Below are positions 1-11,132 of a stretch of 64,000 nt of DNA, piece by piece. A program made the position numbers and the translations under genes. The notes under the pieces are model-generated. The model did not search any database, was not told the DNA's origin, and saw only the letters and a program-made list of their open reading frames with translations. Where the stretch lies: the NCBI GenBank assembly GCA_009760885.1, contig CM019715.1, forward strand, positions 24,269,642 through 24,333,641, read 5' to 3'. Positions within the stretch are counted from its first letter, which is position 1; each line of letters starts with the position of its first letter. The stretch comes from Achatina immaculata. Taxonomy: Eukaryota > Mollusca > Gastropoda > Stylommatophora > Achatinidae.

Positions 1-1
1 T

Positions 2-22
2 GCCTGTCTGTCTGTCTGTCTA
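2..22. repeat. (CTGT)n microsatellite at the window edge
   Basis: Five CTGT repeats run from the first bases of the window. The tract may continue outside it. Confidence 0.8.
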
Positions 23-850
23 ATGTCTTGGCGACAGGCGTTGGTGGTCATGCTTGTCCACAATTCTGCTTGACACCTGGAACAGATAATTATGGAAATA
101 ATTACTGAATCAGCTGAAAGTGAGACTGGAATCATGAAAACAAAACATAGAAACAAAGCAGCTAAAACATTTCAGCCACATCCATAAGGCATTAAGCAAT
201 AGTGAAAGTTACACTCGAAGTTGACGGAAAAAATAGCAAGAGAACGGCAGTGGTACAGATGGATGGACAGCATGGAGATAGAAGGATGGACTGGATTCAG
301 GTTAGCCAGGTGCAGTGTGAAAAAAAAACACCAAGCAAGTTAACTTTCCTTGGAAAATGGTACAAGATGATGATGATTCATCATAAAACTTAATTTTATA
401 TATGTTAAAAGAAAGGCAAACATTATATTTCAAAATATAACCAATGTATTTTTCAGTTTGTTTTTTTTAGTAGATTTTATGGAAGACACTTAGTTGTGGA
501 AATACACTACAAGTGTTCAATTCATTGTCATTGTTGTTATTATAATTATAATATGTGAGTGAGTGAGTGAGTGAGTGAGTGAGTGAGTGAGTGAGTGAAT
601 ATTGAGTGAGTGAGTGTATATTTATTAAAGTGAGGGGGGGGGGGCGTATATCTCATCAATAAAAAGTCATCATCTGGGCTAATCACTAACAAAAATAAGT
701 TGGTTACCTTGGTTGGCTTGTCGCTGTGTGAAATGGTTTTTCATCTAGAAGGTAGCTCTCCTGGAGACAGCTGGAGAGGCGCTCTAATGAGAACCAAAGA
801 CAGCAAACTTCTAACATCTCATCAGTAAATCATGTCTGAACTTTATCAAG
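23..850. other. No gene seen; contains a (GTGA)n microsatellite
   Basis: A (GTGA)n tract occupies about 555-619 and a G-run lies near 634-643. The 63-codon open frame at 202-393 has a low-complexity, Lys-rich composition and no recognisable family, so I do not call it a gene. Confidence 0.6.
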
Positions 851-1218
851 ATAAGTAGTTTCCAAACTTAGGTCACCATCCAAATTAGGGTCACAAGGGA
901 TCTGATGTAGGTCGTGAGACGATCATGTTAAAAATGAAATGAGAAAAGGGGAATTAGTTAGGTGACCCTAAATTAGTAATGGTAGGTAACACCCAAACCT
1001 AACCCAGGAGTGGTATGTGACGCACAACCTTAAACCAGCAGTGGTATGTGACAGAACCTTAAACGAGCAGAGGTATGTTGGTTTAGGGGTGTGCATCACA
1101 TACCACTGCTGATTTAAAGTTGTGTGTCACATACCATTTCTGGTTTAGGGTCGTGTCACATACTATTTCTGGTTTAGAGTTGTGCCAGACAAAGGTTGAG
1201 AACCACTGACACTGATCA
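850..1218. mobile_element. Decayed hAT-like non-autonomous element with an internal inverted repeat
   Basis: Read on the minus strand, the right end is CAGTGGTTCTCAACCTTTG. This matches the common hAT-superfamily terminal type that starts CAGNGGTTCTCAA. The left end (tagtttccaaactta near 856) is a more degenerate version of a hAT-type end. Inside, about 990-1185 holds units built on AGTGGTATGTGAC in the left arm and their reverse complement GTCACATACCAC in the right arm, so the core can fold back. No 8-bp target duplication can be read with certainty. The class rests on end similarity only. Confidence 0.45.
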
Positions 1219-2126
1219 AGGAGAAATGTCTACTCATCTACTTAATTGCATCCCGACATTCTTTGATCAGAAAGTACGTTCACTTAATAGATTTCTACAA
1301 CACGTCACTCATTCACCTCATCGCCCCTACCTTTTCTCTTCCTCTCCTTTCCGAGACACGTACCGATAGTATCGCAATGTCCTGCTAGACTGGAATCATG
1401 TGACCACGTTTTATTTGATCACGTGCCACAAAACGTGTGTGTGTGAGCATGCGTCAACAGCGAAGCACGACAAAATAATAAACGTTATAGCTAGTATGAC
1501 AAAGTTTGTTATACACGTTGCCTCCCAGGCTAATTTTATCAGGTGGGTCAAAACTATTTTTCTCACACCACCACACCCCCACCTACCCTACTGATTAGCC
1601 ATTATGTGTCTATCCATGAGTCCTTTTCAGGCAGAAGTGCTGAGGTCCGGCAGCGATGCACCAGCTGGGAAACTCTTTGGGCCTGATTACATGAACTGCT
1701 ACAGTGCTTAGATTATGTCAGTATAGAATTGTTACATCAACGAAAATAAAACTTCATAATATGAGCCCACAAAAAACGCCAATGTCTGTATTTTTATTGA
1801 CCTGTCTATCTTTCGTTCCCCAGCACACACTGGGGGTGGGGTCTACAGCTAGGGCATCGCTCCGTGGTTCGGATGGCTTCTCTCTCTCTCTTTTCTTGGG
1901 GGGTGGGGGTGGAGGTGGATGAAAACTGAATAACTCATAGGGTAAAACTGGAGGGAGTGAGGGTGGGAGGGCATTATGTTTAAGTAACAATAATAATTAA
2001 TATTGACAAACACTACAGCATTTTAAAATTTATTTTTCTCGATATTACAAAAATAAGAAAGCGCAAGAATAATATCACACATTTTCCTTCACCTGACATG
2101 GCCTCATTATAAGCCATGAGAAGCAC
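1219..2126. other. No gene seen
   Basis: Nothing recognisable. A purine-rich G-run tract near 1895-1970 produces a Gly-rich short frame on the plus strand and a Pro-rich one on the minus strand. Both are low complexity. Confidence 0.5.
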
Positions 2127-2139
2127 ACAAAAATTCTTT

Positions 2140-2420
2140 TAAGGAACAATTTTTTATAAATAGGAAACTACGAGGTTTTGGTACGGTAAAGTAAGAGAAC
2201 AAATATTGTAGGATTAAACCTCGAAAAAATCGTAATACACCAACTATATTAGCTAAGTCGATAGTACGCTGTTCTCTCGTGGCTAGACGGCTGCTCGTCC
2301 TACCGGAGTCCGTGTTCGAATCCCAGGTAATTCTCTTGTGATTTTTCTTTCTCTCACGTCTCACTAAAGTGCTTTGTCTACGATTTTTTCGAGGTTTAAT
2401 CCTACAATATTTGTTCTCTT
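2140..2420 (+). mobile_element. T-SINE copy 1: tRNA-like short element with inverted repeats
   Basis: The 13-bp direct repeat ACAAAAATTCTTT flanks this segment (2127-2139 and 2421-2433), which marks it as an insertion. An A-box-like stretch (TGGCTAGACGG near 2280) and a perfect B-box core (GTTCGAATCC near 2313) indicate a tRNA-derived internal promoter on the plus strand. An inverted pair surrounds them: GTAAGAGAACAAATATTGTA near 2190 and its reverse complement reaching 2420. It starts TAAGGAAC and ends GTTCTCTT. A longer copy lies at 56490-57035 in the opposite orientation. A tRNA-like core between long inverted repeats, with variable 12-13-bp target duplications, fits neither a standard SINE nor a standard MITE. 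Confidence 0.7.
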
Positions 2421-2433
2421 ACAAAAATTCTTT

Positions 2434-4320
2434 AGTCTACTCTAACTTTAACTCGATCTCATGTTTTGTTTGTTTTTTTTTCGTTTTGTTTTTTTATCCC
2501 ATGTTTCACTCTCTGGATGTTTCATACTTTTGACATGAAGTGTCGAAAGCAGCGGTTTATAGTCTTTGGTTTCAAGAACCGTCACATAATTTAGTTTCTT
2601 TTTTCGTAAAAAATGGATAATGGCAGTATTTTGACGTAAAGGACCGAGAATAGAGGTTAGAAATGATAAAACGTGTTCAGTTTTGCTGTTTGTACATACT
2701 GTCACCCTCATTTGTATCCTTCTAATCTTTTTAACTCTCACCTCCTCCAAATGAAGCTTTTTCATTTATTATAGTAGGCAGAAATATGCGAGCCTTTAAA
2801 AATTAGTCTAATACACCAACTTATTAATTAGTTAATCTAACTAAGACGCGGGTATAAAAAAAAGAAATTTGACATGAACACAAAACTGAATAGAGAACAC
2901 AAAATTATAAGAGTAATCGCTCCTTATTTTACTATAGTTATAAAGACTATAGAAGAGCTCTGATATGTATCGCATCAAACTTTCTATAATGATTTGCATA
3001 TCTGTATTATTCTTCCCAGTTTATTTATATAACAACTTTCGCTATAGGTCACTAAGATTGAAATAAATTTTGTGATTCTGCACATGCTTTAGTAATTGAA
3101 ATAGTTGAATATATTCAGTGTAACTCCACCACGAACAGTTTTCACGAGCAACAGGTGCTACATATAAGTAAATCGGTGTACAAAACGTTTGTCCAGCCTT
3201 TTCAGGGAAAAGTAACCAACTGGGTTATAACCCATACCGTGTTAAGAGCCACTATGAGCCAGTAAGGCAGGATACTCAGGTGTGATTCTATCTCTGCTCT
3301 TCAATGTGTAATGTAGAACTTGTTGCTCATCTCTGTGTAAATTTTCACTATTGTCCACTGGAATAATGTTCTTTCTTACATTACTATTCTACGTTGATTT
3401 GCGTCTGTTTTGTTACTCACTTCACAGACTTACTTGCTCCCAGGTTCATTCTCTCTCAGTGAAAATAGTAATACAGAAGCAGCAACTTTACAGTTGAAAT
3501 GACTTTAATGATGCACGGGGCATCAACAAAATCCATGGACACAAGAATAGACATCTCCACTATATATGTTCCCGGCAGACTACTGTCGCCATCAGAACAA
3601 CCTAATACACTCTATTCTACATCTATTTCACAAAACAACATTTCTAACAGGCTAATCTACGTCTATCTCAGACGATACACAAAGCACAACTCCCTCAGTC
3701 ACATGATTTCTTTCTCATTTTACCTTTTTCCTTTCATTCCCCATCCGTGACCCTCGTGCAATCCGAGACAAAGCAGATGGACTCTACTCACAAACAGCTG
3801 ATTACTTTAGAAGATAACTCATTTTATACAAATATTCCAATTCTCAGATAAGTTATCTATCTTACATCCAAACATTAAATATACTGCTATACCAGGTCCT
3901 CTCTGAGTCAAATCGAGCCTGGTTGACTTGGATAGCTTTGGGTCGCACGAGGCTCCCCCTTAACACGGGTAGAGGGTTATGATGCTGGGTGGTAAGGCAT
4001 GTGATGGCGGATCACTTTAAGCACAACAAAACATCACCATGCGACTGGGGTGGCTTCTAGTGTCTAGGTATTAGCCCACAGTCCGTCATGTTGTAGCTTC
4101 ACCCTTCTTGGTACTCGTGACCGCATTCAGCGTTGAGCGGGGAGTGTATTCATAGCTGGGAGCGCTTTATTGCTTCTTGTTTCTCTTTTTATTTTTAAAG
4201 AATCTCGCAATATAAGTTGTAAATACTCGTTATTCAAATTTGAAAGTACCGAAAACATGGCTTCGGCGCGTAAATACTGTTATTCGAGCCTAAACTAAGA
4301 TTTGCGATTTTCGTTAACCA
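2434..4320. other. No gene seen; unassigned sequence with a GC-richer segment
   Basis: The stretch is AT-rich with no long frame and no recognised repeat. The segment at about 3895-4150 is richer in GC than its surroundings and has an SINE-like look (several runs such as GGGTCGCACGAGG), but I see no A or B box. The 83-codon frame at 3499-3750 has no recognisable family. Confidence 0.45.
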
Positions 4321-4321
4321 G

Positions 4322-4324
<3 letters not shown>

Positions 4325-4375
<51 letters not shown>

Positions 4376-4396
4376 ATATAAGATATAAGATATATA
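4325..4396. repeat. (TA)n microsatellite with a TAAGATA extension
   Basis: A run of roughly 24 TA units is followed by three TAAGATA-like units. RTE-C copies in this window end in similar TAAGATA tails, but no RTE-C coding sequence adjoins this one. Confidence 0.85.
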
Positions 4397-4950
4397 TATA
4401 AGCTAAATAAGCAGGGAACCCACGTACACTGTGCAAATTATTTACATGTTCAATCACAGAAAGTGGTGTGGTAATGTTTTGTGCACAATTTAAGTTTATA
4501 AAGCACATTTTCCCATTCTTTCTCCAGTTGTTTTACGTTAGTAAACAGACGGGTTACAAATGGCCAATGTATGCAACAGTGACGGGTAATTATAATTACA
4601 AGACGAGATAAAAATGTTCTACGAAACGAAAGTTTTTGTGCACGACGGATAAACATGGCTGCTCCGTTGACGAGGAACGGCTTCCAGTCCGGTGTATTTG
4701 CATGTGAAATATTTGGAAACAAGATAAATCTAATGAATATTGAGACTTCTACTTTGGTGAGAATGAATCATAGTTACATGGTTTAATTATCTGACTAAAA
4801 ATAAGCAGTATTTTTCAGCGAATTTTGTATATTTTGTGGCCTCATTTTATGTATTATTCCTGGTTGTTATTTGTAGCTATTGTGAACAGAATTTGGCTGC
4901 TATCAGAAACGAAGAATTCGTAATATAGCAGACCAGAGTCTTATCCTACA
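4397..4950. other. No gene seen
   Basis: A 90-codon minus-strand frame (4450-4722) is open but shows no family motif, no good splice context and no repeat signature. I leave it unassigned. Confidence 0.4.
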
Positions 4951-6381
4951 TACTTGCAGTACTTCTTATAACAGGCTGTTTTGATTATATAGCATTGTTA
5001 ACGAAATAAAGATATATATATCCTCCAGATGGTAGTGGAGTTTGGTAAGAAAACTGCTTCATGTGTTTACTCTTAAGAAGTAAGACAGCCAACAAGTGCA
5101 GAACTGTTTTGTGATATCTTTATTACAATATCGTCACCACAACAGCATCATCTTTTAGTTCATGGCACAGGGAAGTTGTGCAGCAGCAGCAGTAGCAAAC
5201 ATCATGTCCGTTTGGAATAATGTTCCAAGCTCATGGAAACTGTACTATGTAGAAATGATAACCAATGAAGGAAGCAAGAGTCAAAGGACTCACAGTCAGA
5301 AGCAGTTTTGGAAAGGTACATATGGAAAAAAAAGAGAGGAATACTAAGGCAAAGATGGCTGCAAGACATCGTTAATGATCTGGCAAATGGATGCATCAGC
5401 AGCAGACCATCCTGTTCACAACTGAGAGGCCTACAGAAGCTGTAGGTAGGCAAAGTTCTGCAGAGGGACATGCAAATGAATGAATAAATGATTATAGATA
5501 TTGTTCATTTTTGTGTCCATGATATTTGACGAATTCTCCTATAGCATTGTTGCCATGGGAAAGATGCATGCCTTAAAAAATCTTATTTTTGTAGTTCTGT
5601 CTGTTCCTCTCCACATTTTCTTTAGTTCTTTTACTTTCTGAGATCTCCTCCTTTTAATTTCTCTCATTGTATCTCAATTATTATTTAATAGTGATCCAAG
5701 ATATTCAAAACTCCTCACCGCCTTCAATTTTTCCTCATTGATACATATTTCAACTGCCTTATTTATTTTGTCAGTTGTCATCATTTTAGTTTTCTTCACA
5801 TTAAGATAGAGGTTTTGCTCTTTGCTGTTCTTACGGACTGATATAATTAGTTTTTCCATTCTTTTTGTGTGTTGTAGACAGTAATACTGTGTCATCAGCA
5901 TATCTAATCTCTGGTATTTCATAACCTCCAATTGTTATGGCATTATAATATTCTTTGTCTACATCTTCTCTAACATTCCTTATTATATTTTCAGTATACA
6001 AATAAAATAAGTAAGGCGCAATATATGCTCATGATGAACCCCTGTTTTATGTCAAACTACAAGTTGTTGTTTCACCATTTTTTCTTACTGCTGCTGCTTT
6101 GGTCTAGATACAGCAGGTGATGTTATTGTAAGCAGATGTGTTGGAAATTATCCCATTTTTATCCATTATTTCCCAAAGTTTCTGGTGTTGTGCACAATCA
6201 AATGCCTTTTAGTAGTTTATAAAAAAAAAATATAGATTCTCATGAAATTCTTTGCATTTTCTATTATTAATCTTATTTGAATATATGATCTCTTGATCCT
6301 CTTCCTTGCTGGAACCAGCTTGGAACATATTGACTTCTGTTTTCTTACGAAGTCTGTCCATTATGATTTTTAACAGAATTT
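4951..6381. repeat. Tandem duplication, copy 1 (1.43 kb)
   Basis: This segment recurs in the same order at 6382-7815 with a period of 1431 bp. The junction falls at TTTTACTTGCAGTAC, where the two ends share only TTACT. The copies are almost identical in base substitutions but differ by many one- to two-base insertions and deletions, for example CTGGCAAATGG against CTGCAAATGG. At those sites copy 2 usually agrees with other RTE-B copies. Copy 1 holds an RTE-B 3-prime piece on plus (about 5310-5487) and an RTE-B RT piece on minus (about 5497-6381). Both frames are broken by the indels. Confidence 0.9.
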
Positions 6382-7815
6382 TACTTGCAGTACTTCTTAT
6401 AACAGGCTGTTTTGATTATATAGCATTGTTAACGAAATAAAGATATATATCCTCCAGATGGTAGTGGAGTTTGGTAAGAAAACTGCTTCATGTGTTTACT
6501 CTTAAGAAGTAAGACAGCCAACAAGTGCAGAACTGTTTTGTGATATCTTTATTACAATATCGTCACCACAACAGCATCATCTTTTAGTTCATGGCACAGG
6601 GAAGTTGTGCAGCAGCAGCAGTAGCAAACATCATGTCCGTTTGGAATAATGTTCCAAGCTCATGGAAACTGTACTATGTAGAAATGATAACCAATGAAGG
6701 AAGCAAGAGTCAAAGGACTCACAGTCAGAAGCAGTTTTGGAAAGGTACATAATGGAAAAAAAAGAGAGGAATACTAAGGCAAAGATGGCTGCAAGACATC
6801 GTTAATGATCTGCAAATGGATGCATCAGCAGCAGACCATCCTGTTCACAACTGAGAGGCCTACAGAAGCTGTTAGGTAGGCAAAGTTCTGCAAGGGACAT
6901 GCAAATGAATGAATAAATGAGTATAGATATATTTGTTCATTTTTGTGTCCATGATATTTGACGAATTCTCCTATAGCATTGTTGCCATGGGAAAGATGCA
7001 TGCCTTAAAAAATCTTATTTTTGTAGTTCTGTCTGTTCCTCTCCACATTTTCTTTAGTTCTTTTACTTTCTGAGATCTCCTCCTTTTAATTTCTCTCATT
7101 GTATCTCAATTATTATTTAATAGTGATCCAAGATATTCAAAACTCTCCACCGCCTTCAATTTTTCCTCATTGATACATATTTCAACTGCCTTATTTATTT
7201 TGTCAGTTGTCATCATTTTAGTTTTCTTCACATTAAGATAGAGGTTTTGCTCTTTGCTGTTCTTACGGACTGATATAATTAGTTTTTCCATTCTTTTTTG
7301 TGTTGTAGACAGTAATACTGTGTCATCAGCATATCTAATCTCTGGTATTTCATAACCTCCAATTGTTATGGCATTATAATATTCTTTGTCTACATCTTCT
7401 CTAACATTCCTTATTATATTTTCAGTATACAAATAAAATAAGTAAGGCGACAATATATGCTCATGATGAACCCCTTGTTTTATGTCAAACCAAGTTGTTG
7501 TTTCACCATTTTTTCTTACTGCTGCCTGTTGGTCTAGATACAGCAGTGATGTTAATTGTATCAGATGTGTTGGAAATCCCATTTTTATCCATTATTTCCC
7601 AAAGTTTCTGGTGTTGTGCACAATCAAATGCCTTTTAGTAGTTTATAAAAAAATAAATATAGATTCTCATGAAATTCTTTGCATTTCTCTATTATTAATC
7701 TTATTTTGAATATATGATCTCTTGATCCTCTTCCTTGCCTGGAACCAGCTTGGAACATATTGACTTCTGTTTTCTTACGAAGTCTGTCCATTATGATTTT
7801 TAACAGAATTTTACT
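6382..7815. repeat. Tandem duplication, copy 2 (1.43 kb)
   Basis: This is the partner of 4951-6381. Its reading frames are better preserved than those of copy 1: the RT palm frame at 7106-7582 is continuous here and interrupted there. Past 7815 the sequence continues into RTE-B, so copy 2 is the original context and copy 1 the added one. Confidence 0.9.
6738..6920 (+). mobile_element. RTE-B 3-prime end fragment with (AATG)n tail
   Basis: The translation matches the conserved RTE-B C-terminus (RGNTKAKMAARHR region, then KGHANE) and ends in AAATGAATGAATAAATG, the family tail. It directly abuts an oppositely oriented RTE-B fragment with no readable target duplication. The pair is a rearrangement rather than a clean nested insertion. 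The stretch at 6382-6737 just upstream belongs to no family I recognise. Confidence 0.75.
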
Positions 7816-8575
7816 GGCATGACTAATCAGGGCACCAGTTCTGTAGTTTGTGCATAATTTCAGGTTACCCTTTTTTGGCAGTGGTATGAGGTATGAATAC
7901 AGTTCTTTTCCATTCTTTTGGCCAAATACCTGAATGCCATATCTTTTTACATATTGCATCATAGATTGTTGCACATTCCTTTCCTCCTCAGCTGTTATCT
8001 CATCACGTCCTGGTGATTTACCATTTTTCAGATTCTTTATTGCCCATAAAACTTCTTCAGTTGTGTGTTCGGGTTCTTTCTCCTCCAATAATAATTCACA
8101 TTGTTGATTTCTGCTTTCACAGTCGGGTTGTTTCATACATTCCTCTGCAATTTTTCTAGAATTTCCTCTGTCTCTGTCAAGGTATTCCCCATCTTGTCAC
8201 AAATTACATTTAGCTTAGGTGTGACATTTCTCATCAATATCTTCATTTCTTTAAACATTTCACTTTCTCTTCCACACTTCTGATGTCCTTCTATTCTTTC
8301 ACAACAATCTTGTATGTATTGTTTTTTTTTTTGTCTTTTCTTATGTTTCTTCTTACTTCTTTTGTTAAAGATTTATATACCTCTTTGTTGTTGTTTGTCA
8401 CTTTCCATTGTGTCTTCATTTCTCCATGTTCTTTTATCAGTTCTGGTGTGCCTGCTATAATCCATCCATTCTTTTGTGTTGTCTTTACTGTAACCACATC
8501 TTTAGCTGTTGTTATTAAGATATCTCTGGCCTGCATAGCCAGGTCATCTGGTGTCATCTCCTGTACAGCCACCCT
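6921..8575 (-). pseudogene. RTE-B reverse transcriptase, truncated and frameshifted
   Basis: Read from 8578 leftwards, the minus strand gives the linker before the RT domain (MQARDILITTAKDV), the fingers and palm start (GKSPGRDEIT, PLPKKGNLK, then FQAGSRQGRGSRDHIF), the palm (IKQGVHHEHILSPYLF) and the catalytic box [10 protein letters not shown] near 7330. The thumb and the C-terminal motif are cut off by the plus-strand fragment at 6921. Several frameshifts separate the blocks. RTE elements encode one protein that nicks target DNA with an apurinic-like endonuclease and copies its RNA in place. The endonuclease part is missing here. The codons of RQGC are altered to HHEH. Confidence 0.85.
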
Positions 8576-9010
8576 CATTTATGCATGCAAAAACTAGAAA
8601 TCAACAAAAGAAATAGACAAGAAATTGACTCTTTTGAAAACAAATGCCTAAGGAAAATACTTGATATAAAGCAGAATGAATTTAAGAACAACACAGAGAT
8701 AAGACAGATGAGCAATCAGCAACCTGTTTCATGGGTGATTAGAAAAAGAAGATGGATATATGTAGACCATGTGATGAGAAGAAACAATCAGAGAATCCCA
8801 AAACAAGCTATCAAGTGGAGCACAACAGGCCGAAGAAAAAGAGATCGACCGTGTGAAACTCTAAAGAGGACATTGTTAAGAGAAGCCAGTTTAGTGGGCA
8901 TAAAATCCCTTGATGAAGTTTAAAAACTCGCCGAAAACAGGAAAACTTGGCAAACAACGATGCGAGCCCTATGTGACATTTAACGGCACGGGAAGGATGT
9001 AAGATGTAAA
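8569..9010 (+). pseudogene. RTE-C C-terminal fragment
   Basis: The plus strand encodes the thumb and C-terminal part of a second RTE family: a Cys-Leu-Arg-Lys-Ile block, SWVIRKRRW, HVMRRN, GRRKRDRP, then RALCDI and a stop. It ends GGCACGGGAAGGATGTAAGA, the 3-prime signature shared with the other RTE-C copies at 30.5, 48.3 and 55.5 kb. It is truncated at its start within a stretch encoding HPHLCM(R/Q)K and joins the 5-prime-cut RTE-B directly. Two in-frame stops are present. Confidence 0.85.
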
Positions 9011-9089
9011 AAAGATCTGGTCAAGACAGCTTCTCCCATTTCAAAATACTGTTTGTTCTTCTCTCATTGCAACATCCACTATATCTTTA

Positions 9090-9725
9090 ATTCTGTTAAC
9101 TTTGTAAAATACTTTTGACACAACTGATTGTAAGGTTGCCTTTTTTTCGTATTTTAACAATGATTCCTTTTTTCCATTTAGAAGGGACCTTTTCTTCTTT
9201 CCAAATTTTATTAAACATTCTCTGTAGTTGTCTCATGTTGTCACTATTGATAGCTTTTAATGTTTCAGGTGTTATTTCATCTTCACCAGCAGCTGTGTTG
9301 TTAGCCATTAGATTCACTTCTGTTTCAATTTAGTTCAATGTAATTTCATCTGGGTTGACATTTAGTTGCATAAATCAGTTTCAAGATTTAGTAATTCATT
9401 TGGGTGTGGTGATTAAGTATTTCTTGAAAGTATTTGGCCCTTCTTTATTTCTGGTCTTTACTTGATGTTATTAGGTGCCAGTTTTGCTAAAGATTGTTCT
9501 TTGTTTGGATGCAGTAGTACCTGTTAGCCTCTTTTGTGTATCATATAGAGTTTTACTGTCTCCTGTTTTTGCTGCTTTCTCTGCTTCTTTCACCATATTG
9601 TCCATATATTCTTTTTTATCTCTTCTAGCTGAGCTTATTACTTTATTGTCTAGTTCTTTGTATGTTGCTTTTGCCAAATCTTTTCCAAGATCTGCCTTTA
9701 CATTTGACATGGCTAATTTGGCTGC
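9090..9725 (-). pseudogene. RTE-D fragment: linker and start of the RT domain
   Basis: The minus strand reads MSNVKADLGKDLAKATYKEL with a Lys-rich linker, a degenerate stretch, then NPDEIT, NNTAAGEDEITPETLKA and KWKKGIIVKIRKKGNL. This is the usual order leading into the RT fingers (KAxGxDxIxxE, then xxIxKKG). It stops before the palm. It may be the N-terminal half of the same family as the C-terminal piece at 14.2-14.9 kb, but the two do not overlap, so this is not proven. Confidence 0.75.
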
Positions 9726-9756
9726 TCATAAAGGCATGACTAGGTTACCTTTTTTT

Positions 9757-9800
9757 CACTCTCTCTCTCTCACACACGCATGCACACACACACAGACAGA
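9757..9800. repeat. (TC)n then (CA)n low complexity
   Basis: A CTCTCTCTC run is followed by CACACACGCATGCACACACACACA. Confidence 0.8.
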
Positions 9801-10429
9801 GGAAAAGAAAGTTATTTATCTTCAGTCATCCCCTGGGAACAACTGTGTTAAGAACACACTTATCTTAACATAGTCTTTATGAGACAGGGAACATAGATCT
9901 GTTTGCTTAAAAACTCTGACCTACTTCTGTAGCCCAGAAACCTGTAACAATCAAGCTAACTGTAATTGTTATTTTTGTAAAATGTAATGTCAGGTTGGTG
10001 GACGGGTGGGGACATGGAGATCACCAACAGGGATGAGGAAAATCTGGTGTGAAACCAATGAATCCAGGACATGACAAGCCTATGTGTCTTTACAACAATG
10101 TCTGTCAGAATGATGTAAACAAAACAGAGCCAGCAGACTATAGGTGGTGGGGAATGGATAACGTTGAGGCATTCATTGGATTCCTCATCCCAAAGTCAGA
10201 GTGTCTTTGTGGAACTGTCTCAAAGCCATCTGGCCAGCCAGCAATGCTGGATCTGATGTGGAGAAGGGGCTTAATTACAGCCACCAGAGGCTGGAAAACA
10301 AAGTATTGGCCAGGCCAACCTACACCACTGTCTTTATGGCAGTCCAAGCAAGACCACAGTCTGCCCTAGCAAGGAAAGGTGCAGAAGTCGGAGGTACCCA
10401 GCCAAAAGGCACATCGCAAAAATCAGAGT
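9801..10429. other. No assigned gene; unusually open plus strand
   Basis: From about 10049 the plus strand is open for 106 codons in one frame and overlaps a second 100-codon frame, both Trp- and Pro-containing. The composition is less AT-biased than the neighbours. It runs into a retroelement-like stretch at 10430, so it is more likely part of an old element than a host exon. I cannot name it. Confidence 0.35.
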
Positions 10430-10680
10430 ACCACGCATTATCGCCAATGTGCATGCAAAGAAGAAGAAGATCTTTAGTCATGTTAAAGATTGTGACACCC
10501 TAGAGAGAACACTAATGGGGATAAGGTACCTGGGAAGTAAGAGAGAGGGAAGCCAAGGAAGTGATGGGCCCAGGACATGACTAACACTCTAAACACCACA
10601 CCTACTGGAGCAGACATCCAGGCTCAGCAATTAAGGATCTTCAGATTGGCTTCAGGAGATTAATCTGATTTGTCATTTGA
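10430..10680 (+). pseudogene. Degenerate RTE-like C-terminal remnant
   Basis: The frame reads KKKKIFSHVKDCDTLERTLM, resembling the conserved block (F/Y)xGHVxRxDxLExTI of RTE C-termini. It is followed by a Lys/Arg-rich GSKREGSQGS in the place of the usual GRRxRGRP. The remainder is broken by stops. Assignment rests on this one block. Confidence 0.45.
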
Positions 10681-10885
10681 ATCATCCATAGTAATCAGTG
10701 CACTTCCAAACATGCAAGAAAACTGACTGACGTGATACTGTAAGTGATAGATTTTTAAAAATAGTTACAGTTAGTTATTTTTAAAAAATGTACTAGGATT
10801 TTTATGAAGAATTTGGTACAAAAGAATTTTCCTTTAAACATTGATATAGCTTTCTTTTTCTAGTAATTTATTCTTATCCGTTCAG

Positions 10886-10951
10886 ACAACAATCATGGAT
10901 GTAGAATTTGATGGAGGTGCAATGGTTGGTGCTGGCACAAGACAGACTGGG
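10886..10951 (+). pseudogene. Orphan exon resembling proteasome subunit beta type-6 (beta 1)
   Basis: A 22-codon block between a good acceptor (TTCTTATCCGTTCAG) and a donor (GGG|GTAGGA) reads TTIMDVEFDGGAMVGAGTRQ followed by TG. It matches the N-terminus of mature proteasome beta 1, including catalytic Thr1 and the DGG(x)3GA(D)xR pattern. The catalytic Asp17 is Gly here, and one Thr of the R-T-T-T-G motif is missing. In animals beta 1 is the caspase-like protease of the 20S core. No other exon of the gene is visible within 10 kb on either side. I read it as a stray duplicated exon or a relic with a dead active site, not a working gene. Confidence 0.6.
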
Positions 10952-11132
10952 GTAGGATGAGTCTTTGTATTTTTGCTAAAACTGAAGGTGGAAAGCCTGA
11001 AGTGACTGTACAGACTACAATACAGTCATCAGGTCCAGCTGGGATGTTCCTGTAGCTAGCTATTGCAGCCAGGACAATGGGACAGTGATTGCAGCCTTCA
11101 TCTGCCCCACATTTATTTGTCTACAATCTGGT

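Noticed and set aside
2270..2330. A tRNA gene (A and B boxes present)
   Set aside because: No seven-pair acceptor stem or convincing anticodon arm, the segment lies inside a flanked mobile element, and the second copy at 56.6 kb is the same element.
4314..4508. A minus-strand frame with a Tyr-Ile repeat
   Set aside because: Translation of a (TA)n microsatellite.
7482..8597. Three plus-strand frames over 7.5-8.6 kb
   Set aside because: Antisense shadows of the RTE-B reverse transcriptase on the minus strand.
9475..9873. A 132-codon hydrophobic plus-strand frame
   Set aside because: Antisense of the Lys-rich RTE-D linker running into simple repeats.
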